From JAFTYR01 sp964571375 (GTDB lineage: Bacteria; Pseudomonadota; Gammaproteobacteria; Burkholderiales; Burkholderiaceae_F), in NCBI GenBank assembly GCA_964571375.1, contig CAZNBL010000056.1, positions 1-8,318 of the forward strand: a stretch of DNA of 8,318 nucleotides, read 5' to 3'. Numbering within the stretch: the stretch's first letter is position 1; the number at the start of each line of letters is the position of its first letter. The position numbers and the translations under genes were made by a program. This document shows positions 1-5,626 of this stretch, one piece after another. The notes under the pieces are model-generated. The model made no database searches, was not told the origin of the DNA, and saw nothing but the letters and a program-made list of their open reading frames with translations.

Positions 1-85
1 TCCCTGCCTTCTGCGCTTTGAGCAGAATCCGGCAGACGTAAACCGAAGGATTGTCGACGTAGACATGGATGGCTAATTCACTCAT
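1..85 (-). CDS. Unidentified protein, N-terminal fragment (cut by window edge)
   Basis: An open minus-strand frame starts with ATG at 85-83 and runs off the left edge, giving 28 residues that begin MSELAIHVYVDNPSVYVC. The pattern of a short beta strand, a Asn-Pro-Ser turn and a helix with Arg/Leu/Lys weakly recalls the N-terminus of glutathione S-transferase or thioredoxin-fold proteins, but this is too short to assign. The ATG has no Shine-Dalgarno sequence. An in-frame TTG at 130-128 lies 7 bases after GAGGAG (138-143) and would add 15 residues, so the true start may be there. The gene is divergent from argG. No function is claimed. Confidence 0.5.
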   Translation of the reverse strand, partial: MSELAIHVYVDNPSVYVCRILLKAQKAG

Positions 86-323
86 GGGGCAAATCTTATC
101 AAACCGAGAAAAAAAGTGCTTTCCCCGCAAGGATTTTCTCCTCATCCCGTAAATTTATCTAGCGTTTACCCTTAAAAAAGTTCGAAATTATGCTCTGAGA
201 GCCTCTAGGGGGCAACTTTGCTCCATAATGCAATGTTGAGTTCTGCGGGTATAGGGATCGACTTTCTCCTTACTCCTAGTTGAACGAAGGTCAAATAATT
301 AATTAATTCTTTGAGTTAGAAAT
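86..323. promoter_or_regulatory. Divergent intergenic region upstream of argG
   Basis: These 238 bases separate the minus-strand gene at the left edge from argG and must hold promoters for both. I see no convincing sigma70 pair and no clear ARG box (TGAAT-N4-ATTCA). Visible features are ATTATG at 187-192 matched by its inverse CATAAT at 224-229, an AT-rich run at 293-310, and a weak GAG at 313-315 that could act as the argG ribosome binding site. If the left gene starts at the TTG at 130, the region shrinks accordingly. Confidence 0.4.
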
Positions 324-1643
324 ATGGAAACTATTTTGAAGTCTCTTCCCGTCGGCGAAAAAGTAGGTATTGCATTCTCCGGCGGTCTTGATACCAGCAC
401 AGCTCTTCTTTGGATGAAGAAAAAAGGCGCAATGCCCTGCGCTTACACAGCTAATCTCGGCCAGCCCGACGAAGATGATTACGAAGCAATTCCCCGCAAG
501 GCCATGGAATTCGGCGCCTCTATCGCCCGCCTGGTCGACTGCCGTGATCAGCTCGTAGCCGAAGGTATCTCCGCTATTCAGTGCGGTGCATTCCACATTC
601 AGACCGGCGGTAACGTTTACTTCAACACAACTCCGCTCGGCCGTGCCGTTACAGGCACAATGCTTGTCAACGCCATGCGCGAAGACGGCGTCAACATCTG
701 GGGCGACGGTTCCACATACAAGGGCAACGACATCGAACGTTTCTACCGTTACGGTCTGCTTGCCAATCCGGAACTCCGCATCTACAAGCCCTGGCTTGAC
801 GTGGACTTCATCAGAGAACTCGGCGGCCGTACAGAAATGAGCCAGTTCCTGATCGACAACGGTTTCGAATACAAGATGAGCAAGGAAAAGGCCTACTCGA
901 CCGACTCCAACATGCTCGGCGCCACACACGAAGCCAAGGACCTCGAAAGCCTCGGTACATCCATGCAGATCGTCGAACCGATCATGGGTGTTGCATTCTG
1001 GCGCGATGACGTCGAAATCAAGACCGAAACAGTAACCGTCCGCTTCGAAGAAGGTATGCCGGTTGCTCTTAACGGCAAGGAATACGCCGACAAGGTCGAA
1101 CTCATGCTCGAAGCCAACCGCATCGGCGGCCGTCACGGTCTCGGTATGAGCGATCAGATCGAAAACCGTATCATCGAAGCCAAGAGCCGCGGTATCTACG
1201 AAGCCCCGGGTATGGCTCTTCTGCACATTGCCTACGAACGTCTCGTTACCGGCATCCACAACGAAGACACGATCGAACAGTACCGTATCAACGGTCTGCG
1301 TCTCGGCCGTCTCCTCTACCAGGGCCGCTGGTTCGACCCGCAGGCTATCATGCTGCGCGAAGCCAGCCAGAAGTGGGTTGCCAAGACCATTACCGGCGAA
1401 GTCACACTTGAACTGCGTCGCGGCAATGACTACACCATCCTCGACACTCAGTCTCCGAACCTCACATACGAAGCTGAACGTCTCACGATGGAAAAGGGCG
1501 ACTCCCTCTTCACAGCTGAAGACCGTATCGGCCAGCTTACAATGCGCAACCTCGACATCGTTGATACACGCGCTAAGCTCGGCATCTACACACAGACCGG
1601 TCTTATCGGCAGCAACAGCGCTGTTCCGATGCTCAACAAGTAA
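324..1643 (+). CDS. argG: Argininosuccinate synthase
   Basis: Joins citrulline and aspartate using ATP to make argininosuccinate, the penultimate step of arginine biosynthesis, in the cytoplasm. The 439-residue product matches the long E. coli-type ArgG (about 447 residues) nearly end to end. The N-terminal PP-loop ATP-binding motif SGGLDTS is at residues 19-25. Highly conserved family segments such as GRAVTGTMLV, GDGSTYKGNDIERF, STDSNMLGATHEAKDL and GRHGLGMSDQIENRIIEAKS are all present. The ATG at 324 gives the family N-terminus (METILKSLPVG). It is monocistronic by context: divergent upstream, terminator downstream. Codon use is extreme: every Glu is GAA, every Gln is CAG, and TTA, CTA and TCA are absent, suggesting high expression. 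No ARG box was recognised. Confidence 0.98.
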   Translation: METILKSLPVGEKVGIAFSGGLDTSTALLWMKKKGAMPCAYTANLGQPDEDDYEAIPRKAMEFGASIARLVDCRDQLVAEGISAIQCGAFHIQTGGNVYFNTTPLGRAVTGTMLVNAMREDGVNIWGDGSTYKGNDIERFYRYGLLANPELRIYKPWLDVDFIRELGGRTEMSQFLIDNGFEYKMSKEKAYSTDSNMLGATHEAKDLESLGTSMQIVEPIMGVAFWRDDVEIKTETVTVRFEEGMPVALNGKEYADKVELMLEANRIGGRHGLGMSDQIENRIIEAKSRGIYEAPGMALLHIAYERLVTGIHNEDTIEQYRINGLRLGRLLYQGRWFDPQAIMLREASQKWVAKTITGEVTLELRRGNDYTILDTQSPNLTYEAERLTMEKGDSLFTAEDRIGQLTMRNLDIVDTRAKLGIYTQTGLIGSNSAVPMLNK

Positions 1644-1655
1644 TGTTGTAAGTTT

Positions 1656-1674
1656 CGGCCGGTGATACCGGCCG
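1656..1674 (+). other. GC-rich hairpin just after argG
   Basis: A perfect 8-bp stem, CGGCCGGT (1656-1663) paired with ACCGGCCG (1667-1674), closes a 3-base GAT loop 12 bases after the argG stop codon. No T-run follows, so it is not an intrinsic terminator by itself. It may protect the 3' end of the mRNA or act with the terminator downstream. The structure is seen directly; the role is inferred. Confidence 0.6.
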
Positions 1675-1693
1675 GGCATCGCATTACCGACAG

Positions 1694-1738
1694 AATTACC
1701 GATTTCCGAATTTAAATTCGGAGGTCGGTAATTTTTTT
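1694..1738 (+). terminator. Intrinsic terminator of argG
   Basis: The outer stem AATTACCGA (1694-1702) pairs with TCGGTAATT (1725-1733). Inside it, across a TT/GG internal mismatch, is the self-complementary TCCGAATTTAAATTCGGA (1705-1722). The stem is followed by a run of seven T at 1732-1738. The left arm ATTACCGA also occurs as a direct copy at 1683-1690, which could compete for pairing. Placement about 50 bases after the argG stop fits termination of argG. Confidence 0.85.
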
Positions 1739-1740
1739 GT

Positions 1741-1960
1741 TTGCCTGTAACCCTGCCGTTTCAGATGTACCGTTTCGGGTGCCCGTCGCCTGCCTGAGAC
1801 GGCGCCGGTACTACCATTTGAGAAATTCCGGTCATAACGTATTGACGTCTCTCGTGTTCACGGGATAGCCACACTATCGGCTCCCTAATAATATTCGGTC
1901 GCATCGGAGGAATGCATCGACATCCGAGACAACAACCTTTTCATATCTGAATCTTCTTGG
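1741..1960. promoter_or_regulatory. Noncoding leader/promoter region of the RHH-S24-like gene
   Basis: No supportable gene lies between the argG terminator and the ATG at 1961. The stretch holds a direct repeat CCGTTTC at 1756-1762 and 1770-1776, either copy able to pair with GAGACGG at 1796-1802 (one G-U pair). It also holds an inverted repeat GATAG-N5-CTATC at 1864-1878 and an AT-rich TAATAATAT run at 1886-1894 that could serve as a -10 region, although no good -35 sits at 17 bases. TTGACG at 1842-1847 is a possible -35 with only a poor -10 partner. Promoter assignment is uncertain. Confidence 0.4.
1864..1878. promoter_or_regulatory. Inverted repeat, candidate operator
   Basis: GATAG (1864-1868), five bases CCACA, then CTATC (1874-1878) form a perfect dyad. 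An overlapping AGCC/GGCT pair (1867-1870 with 1879-1882) adds to the symmetry. It lies about 80 bases upstream of a gene encoding a putative DNA-binding protein and just before the AT-rich run that could be its -10. Autoregulatory operators commonly sit this way, but binding here is only an inference. Confidence 0.3.
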
Positions 1961-2551
1961 ATGGACACTTCAATGGCAGAAACAATGAAAGCCGCTTCAA
2001 AGAAATGGAGTAACTGGGGAGGAAAGCGTGCGGGCGCAGGACGCAAGCCCGGTCCCGAATACGGCAATCAGAAAATAACCACGGTGGTTCTGACCAACGA
2101 TACGATCGAAGAATTCCGACGCCTCGGTGGAAGCGCCTGGTTAAGAGAGCAGATCCGCTCACGCGCTCTTTTTGACCGTCTGATGCCCGCGGATGCTCAG
2201 AAGCTTTTTAAGACTGCAGAAAATAAGGATGCTTCGGACGAGACAGGCGTACCGAAGGAGCTCGGAAAAGATACCTATATTTTCCGTCCGCTCGGGTTCG
2301 GCTGTTCTTACGTCGGATTTGAAAACGACGACACGCTGCTCGTCGATACGGCCCTTGAAGCGCGTATCAACGATATTGTCGCGCTGAGAAGTTCGGATCG
2401 TTTTTGGATCGGCAAGCTCACCGACACCGCTCCTGTAAAGCTCATCGTCGGAGAAAACAATATCGCCAAAGAGATTGTCTTTGCCGACGGCGAGACTCCG
2501 GAAATTGTCGGTGTGGTGACGCTTGCAGTGAAGTCCCTGAGGCAGGGTTAA
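1961..2551 (+). CDS. Putative regulator: ribbon-helix-helix-like N-terminus plus S24 (UmuD/LexA-like) C-terminus
   Basis: The protein has 196 residues. Residues 20-31 form a basic Gly/Arg/Lys arm (GGKRAGAGRKPG). Residues 37-73 read as strand KITTVVLT, helix DTIEEFRRLG, turn GSA, helix WLREQIRSRALF, the layout of a CopG-type ribbon-helix-helix DNA-binding domain. Residues 107-194 align by eye with the UmuD/LexA C-terminal fold: GCS (114-116) against GDS, DDTLLVD (123-129) against GDLLIVD, FWIGKL (148-153) against FTVKKL, and EIVGVVTLAVKSLR at the end against DVFGVVIHVVKAMR. Ser116 matches the catalytic Ser, but the catalytic Lys position is Gly151. T95-G96-V97-P98 resembles a cleavage site (Cys-Gly or Ala-Gly in the family) but has Thr. 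ATG 1961 has no clear Shine-Dalgarno sequence; ATG at 1973 or 1985 are alternatives. The stop overlaps the opposing gene. The domain calls come from eye alignment only. Confidence 0.8.
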   Translation: MDTSMAETMKAASKKWSNWGGKRAGAGRKPGPEYGNQKITTVVLTNDTIEEFRRLGGSAWLREQIRSRALFDRLMPADAQKLFKTAENKDASDETGVPKELGKDTYIFRPLGFGCSYVGFENDDTLLVDTALEARINDIVALRSSDRFWIGKLTDTAPVKLIVGENNIAKEIVFADGETPEIVGVVTLAVKSLRQG

Positions 2552-3048
2552 CCGAAGTAGCGGTTCGGATTGCGGCTTTTACCGCAGAAACGATCGACCG
2601 AAACCGACCAGACGGTCACCGCATCAAAGGCGCCCTCGATATAAGCAACTGCCGGTTCTTCGGGCAACCCGGGACGGAAGCGGGAAGCTATTGCCGAAAG
2701 CGCAGCTTTCTTCTCTTCCGTATCTTCGACTTTTGCAGCTTCTCCTTCAATAATCACGCTTACGTAGTCGGTGGAAAAAGCTTCGGCATCGACCGCCTCA
2801 AACGGGACGAATGTTAAAGAAACCCGGGGATTCGATAACATATTTTTGCTTCGACGACCTTCGAAAGAAGAACCGTGGAAGTAGAATTTTCCGTTAAAAA
2901 ACACGGTGTTGACCGGCACCCCGTAGGGGATGCCTTCAGTGTCGGCCGTGCAAAGTACGGCAAAGCCGCAGGAAGCGGCAGCAAGAAGTGCGCGTTCTTC
3001 CGACAGAAGCCTGTCGCTTCTGCGCAGGCTCATATTTTCGGTGGTCAT
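2548..3048 (-). CDS. Pyridoxamine 5'-phosphate oxidase-like (PNPOx) split-barrel flavoprotein
   Basis: The 166-residue product fits the size and layout of the small FMN-binding PNPOx-like family that includes NimA-type nitroimidazole reductases (Pfam Pyridox_ox_2 type). Family hallmarks seen are the N-terminal SLRRSDRLLSEE (residues 7-18), a strand with CGFAVLCTADTEGIPYGVPV (27-46), GKFYFHGSSFEGRRSKNML (53-71) and NPRVSLTFV (73-81). Members bind FMN or related cofactors and reduce small molecules, but the substrate here cannot be read from sequence. Its ATG overlaps the stop of the aldolase gene as ATGA (3045-3048), implying translational coupling. AGGA lies about 12 bases upstream. It is the last gene of the cluster, and no terminator follows because its stop meets the opposing gene's stop. 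Confidence 0.88.
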   Translation of the reverse strand: MTTENMSLRRSDRLLSEERALLAAASCGFAVLCTADTEGIPYGVPVNTVFFNGKFYFHGSSFEGRRSKNMLSNPRVSLTFVPFEAVDAEAFSTDYVSVIIEGEAAKVEDTEEKKAALSAIASRFRPGLPEEPAVAYIEGAFDAVTVWSVSVDRFCGKSRNPNRYFG

Positions 3049-4082
3049 AACTGTTTGATTTCCTGAATCAGTGCATCGACTGCCGCGTCACTTGTCGCCC
3101 AGCTCGTACAGAACCGAGTCGGCAGCTTATCTTCCCCGTGGTCGGGCCACACCATAAAGGCAAATTTCTCAGAGAGTTTCTCGATATGGGCTCTCTTTAA
3201 AATCGGAAACTGCTGATTGGTCGAAGAATCGATCAGAAATTCGCATCCTTTTTCACGGAAGGCTTCTTTGATGCGAATTGCGCGTGTAACGGCTTCGCTG
3301 GTAATTCGCGTGTAGAGCTCGTCGGTAAAGAGCGTTTCAAACTGAATGCCGAGAAGCCGTCCCTTGGCAAGCATGGCGCCGTGCTGCTTCATGATCGGAC
3401 GGAAATGACGGTCAAGCGATTTATCGCCTGTAAAGACCACCGCTTCGCCGAAGAGGGCGCCGCATTTGGTGCCGCCGATATAAAAGACGTCGCAAAGCGA
3501 AGCGATGTCGGAAAGCGTTACATCGTTGTCCGCTGCTGCCAGACCGTAACCGAGACGCGCACCGTCCAAAAAGAGCGGAATGCCGAATTCACGGCAGATA
3601 CGGCTTAATGCTTCAAGTTCTGCTTTGCTGTAGAGCGTACCGAGCTCGGTAGGAGATGAGATATACACCATACCGGGTTCGACAATATGCTCAAACGTGT
3701 CGTCGGCGCGGAAGTTCTGAAGATAGGCTTCGAGCTTTTCGGCGCAAATCTTGCCGTTTTCATGAGGAATCGCAAGCACCTTGTGACCGGTCGCTTCGAT
3801 CGCTCCGGTTTCATGCACGTTGATATGACCGGTATCGGCACTTACCACGCCCTGATGGGGTTTTAACAAAGAGGCGATTACGACCTGATTGGTCTGAGTG
3901 CCGCCCACCGTAAAGTACACGCGGGCTTCGTCACAGCCGACGGCCTGACGGATAAGGTTTTCGGCATTTTTGCAATGGGGATCGGTGCCGTACCCTTCGG
4001 TTTGTTCGAAATTCGTATCGGAGAGCGCCTTTAAGATAGCCGGATGCGCTCCTTCGGCATAGTCGCACTGGAAGTAGATCAT
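3045..4082 (-). CDS. Threonine aldolase-like PLP-dependent enzyme (beta-eliminating lyase family)
   Basis: Fold-type I PLP enzyme of 345 residues, most like low-specificity L-threonine aldolases (LtaE-type), which cleave threonine or allo-threonine to glycine and acetaldehyde in the cytoplasm. The N-terminus MIYFQCDYAEGAHP is typical of one branch of this family and fixes the ATG. Visible active-site elements are GTQTN (61-65) for phosphate binding, His86 in TGHINVHETGAIE (probable ring-stacking His), Asp173 and Arg176 in FLDGARLGYG, and the Schiff-base Lys206 in GGTKCGALFGEA. No Shine-Dalgarno sequence precedes the ATG. Instead a terminator-like hairpin ends 6 bases before it. The gene overlaps the flavoprotein gene by 4 bases. 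Related lyases acting on other beta-hydroxy amino acids cannot be excluded. Confidence 0.9.
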   Translation of the reverse strand: MIYFQCDYAEGAHPAILKALSDTNFEQTEGYGTDPHCKNAENLIRQAVGCDEARVYFTVGGTQTNQVVIASLLKPHQGVVSADTGHINVHETGAIEATGHKVLAIPHENGKICAEKLEAYLQNFRADDTFEHIVEPGMVYISSPTELGTLYSKAELEALSRICREFGIPLFLDGARLGYGLAAADNDVTLSDIASLCDVFYIGGTKCGALFGEAVVFTGDKSLDRHFRPIMKQHGAMLAKGRLLGIQFETLFTDELYTRITSEAVTRAIRIKEAFREKGCEFLIDSSTNQQFPILKRAHIEKLSEKFAFMVWPDHGEDKLPTRFCTSWATSDAAVDALIQEIKQL

Positions 4083-4088
4083 GATTGT

Positions 4089-4114
4089 AAAAAGGGCTGC
4101 CCGAAGACAGCCCT
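4089..4114 (-). terminator. Intrinsic terminator between pepA and the aldolase gene
   Basis: Read on the minus strand, AGGGCTG (4114-4108), an 8-base TCTTCGGG loop, and CAGCCCT (4099-4093) form a perfect 7-bp GC-rich stem followed by TTTTT (4093-4089). The stem starts 8 bases after the pepA stop, and the T-run ends 6 bases before the aldolase ATG. It should end or attenuate pepA transcripts, so the aldolase gene needs readthrough or a promoter inside pepA. Confidence 0.75.
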
Positions 4115-4122
4115 GATAACAG

Positions 4123-5595
4123 TTAAGCAGCCTGATCGATCAGGAAGTTGACGAGCAGAGAAACCGGACGGCCGGTAGCGCCCTTGTCAGCGCCGCTCTT
4201 CCATGCGGTACCTGCAATATCGAGATGTGCCCAGGGGGTGTCGCCCGCAAATTCCTGCAGGAATGCTGCGGCCGTACAGGCGCCGCCGTCTCTGCCGCCG
4301 ATGTTGGCGAGGTCGGCAAAACGGCTTTCCAGCTTCTTGGTAAAGCGCTTGCCGAGCGGCATGCGCCAGACCGGGTCGAGACCGGTATCGGCGGCCTGCA
4401 TGAGTTCGGCTGCGAGCGGCTCGTGGTTGGAGAAGAGGCCGGTGAGATCGCCGCCCAGAGCAACGACGCAGGCACCCGTTAACGTTGCGGCATCGATCAG
4501 GCAGGCGGGTTTGAAGGTGTCGATCGTGTAGGTGATCAAATCACAGAGAACGAGTCGGCCTTCGGCGTCGGTATTGAGTACTTCGACGGTCTTGCCGCTC
4601 ATGGTGGTGAGGATGTCACCGGGCTTGCAGGCGGAACCGCCCGGCATATTTTCCGTACAACCGATCACGGCCGTGATATTAAGCGGAAGCTTGAGTTCGG
4701 CTGCGGCAGCCATCGTGCCGATCATGGCGGCGGCACCCGACATGTCGTACTTCATTTCATCCATACCGGCAGAGGGCTTCAGAGAAATGCCGCCCGCGTC
4801 AAAGGTAAGGCCCTTGCCGACGAGAGCGACGGGCTTGTCTCCTTTCTTGCCGCCCTTGTATTCCATCACGACCACGCAGGGTGCGACAGAAGAGCCTGCG
4901 GCAACGCCGAGCAGAGCTCCCATCTTGAGTTTTTTAAGGGTCTTTTCGTCGAGGACGGTGACGTCGAAGCCTTTTTCCTTACCGAGTTTCACAGCGGTTT
5001 CGGCCATGTACTTCGGGGTGCAGAGGTTGGCCGGCATATCGCAGAGATCCTTGGCGATCTTGGCGCCTTCGGCTGCGGCGCAACCCTTGGAGACGGCCTC
5101 AGTCAGTGCTTTGGTCTTCTTTTCGACAACGATCTGAACTGTCGCAGGAGTTTTTTCTGCTTTCTTTTCGCCGCTTTTAAAGTTCTTCGGAGTGTCGAAG
5201 GCGCGGGAAGCTGCCTGAGCGACGGTCTGTACACCCCATTCGGAGTCTTTTTCTGCGAGCCATTCGCCTGCGGTGAGCGTAACGGTCTTGGCGTTGACCG
5301 AAGCCTTGACCGCAGCATTGACGGCAAACGCGAAGTCTTCGGAAGAGCCGTCCTTGTCGCCGAGGCCTACGAATACCACGCGCTTGGCGGCTGCGCCCGG
5401 GAACATCGGGAAGAGGGTGGTCTTACCCAACGCATCGCTGATATCGCCGGACTTGATCCAGGTTTTGACAGCACCTTCGGATGCCTTGTCGAGCGCTTCG
5501 GCAGAGTCTGTGAGCTCGCCGCCCTTATAGACGCCGACAACAAGGCATTCGGTTTTCAGTTCGGTAACGTTTCCGGTGACTAATGTAATTTTCAC
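4123..5595 (-). CDS. pepA: Leucyl aminopeptidase (M17 family)
   Basis: Cytoplasmic dimetal aminopeptidase removing N-terminal residues from peptides. The product has 490 residues against 503 in E. coli PepA. All active-site residues are visible at a constant offset of nine from E. coli: metal ligands Lys261, Asp266, Asp284, Asp343 and Glu345, with catalytic Lys273 and Arg347. The family signature NTDAEGRL is at 341-348. The N-terminal macro-like domain occupies roughly 1-165 and is rich in Lys and Ala. In E. coli PepA also binds DNA (Xer recombination accessory and carAB control); whether this protein does is unknown. The start is GTG at 5595-5593, supported by AGGAG (5602-5606) 6 bases upstream. 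It lies 31 bases after the transporter gene with no terminator between, so the two are probably cotranscribed. A terminator follows. Confidence 0.97.
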   Translation of the reverse strand: MKITLVTGNVTELKTECLVVGVYKGGELTDSAEALDKASEGAVKTWIKSGDISDALGKTTLFPMFPGAAAKRVVFVGLGDKDGSSEDFAFAVNAAVKASVNAKTVTLTAGEWLAEKDSEWGVQTVAQAASRAFDTPKNFKSGEKKAEKTPATVQIVVEKKTKALTEAVSKGCAAAEGAKIAKDLCDMPANLCTPKYMAETAVKLGKEKGFDVTVLDEKTLKKLKMGALLGVAAGSSVAPCVVVMEYKGGKKGDKPVALVGKGLTFDAGGISLKPSAGMDEMKYDMSGAAAMIGTMAAAAELKLPLNITAVIGCTENMPGGSACKPGDILTTMSGKTVEVLNTDAEGRLVLCDLITYTIDTFKPACLIDAATLTGACVVALGGDLTGLFSNHEPLAAELMQAADTGLDPVWRMPLGKRFTKKLESRFADLANIGGRDGGACTAAAFLQEFAGDTPWAHLDIAGTAWKSGADKGATGRPVSLLVNFLIDQAA

Positions 5596-5601
5596 GTGAG
5601 A

Positions 5602-5606
5602 CTCCT
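5602..5606 (-). promoter_or_regulatory. Shine-Dalgarno sequence deciding the GTG start of pepA
   Basis: Minus-strand AGGAG lies 6 bases before GTG at 5595. It is the best ribosome binding site in the minus-strand cluster and supports the non-ATG start, which also matches the expected short N-terminus of PepA. Confidence 0.75.
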
Positions 5607-5626
5607 AACGTATTGATCTATTTAAT

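Noticed and set aside
303..1679. 458-codon open frame on the minus strand covering all of argG
   Set aside because: Its codons are exactly in register with argG codons, so it stays open simply because argG never uses TTA, CTA or TCA. The product resembles nothing I recognise and argG is certain.
1912..1950. 12-codon upstream open frame after GGAGG before the RHH-S24-like gene
   Set aside because: GGAGG is only one base from the ATG, too close for normal initiation, and the peptide has no recognisable attenuator feature.
4131..4144. Perfect 14-base palindrome CCTGATCGATCAGG near the pepA 3' end
   Set aside because: It lies within coding sequence for Leu-Ile-Asp-Gln and has no loop; a single palindrome of this length can arise by chance, and no second copy was noticed.
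4532..5137. 201-codon plus-strand open frame inside pepA
   Set aside because: Shadow of pepA on the opposite strand; low-complexity product rich in Ser, Pro and Ala with no ribosome binding site evidence.
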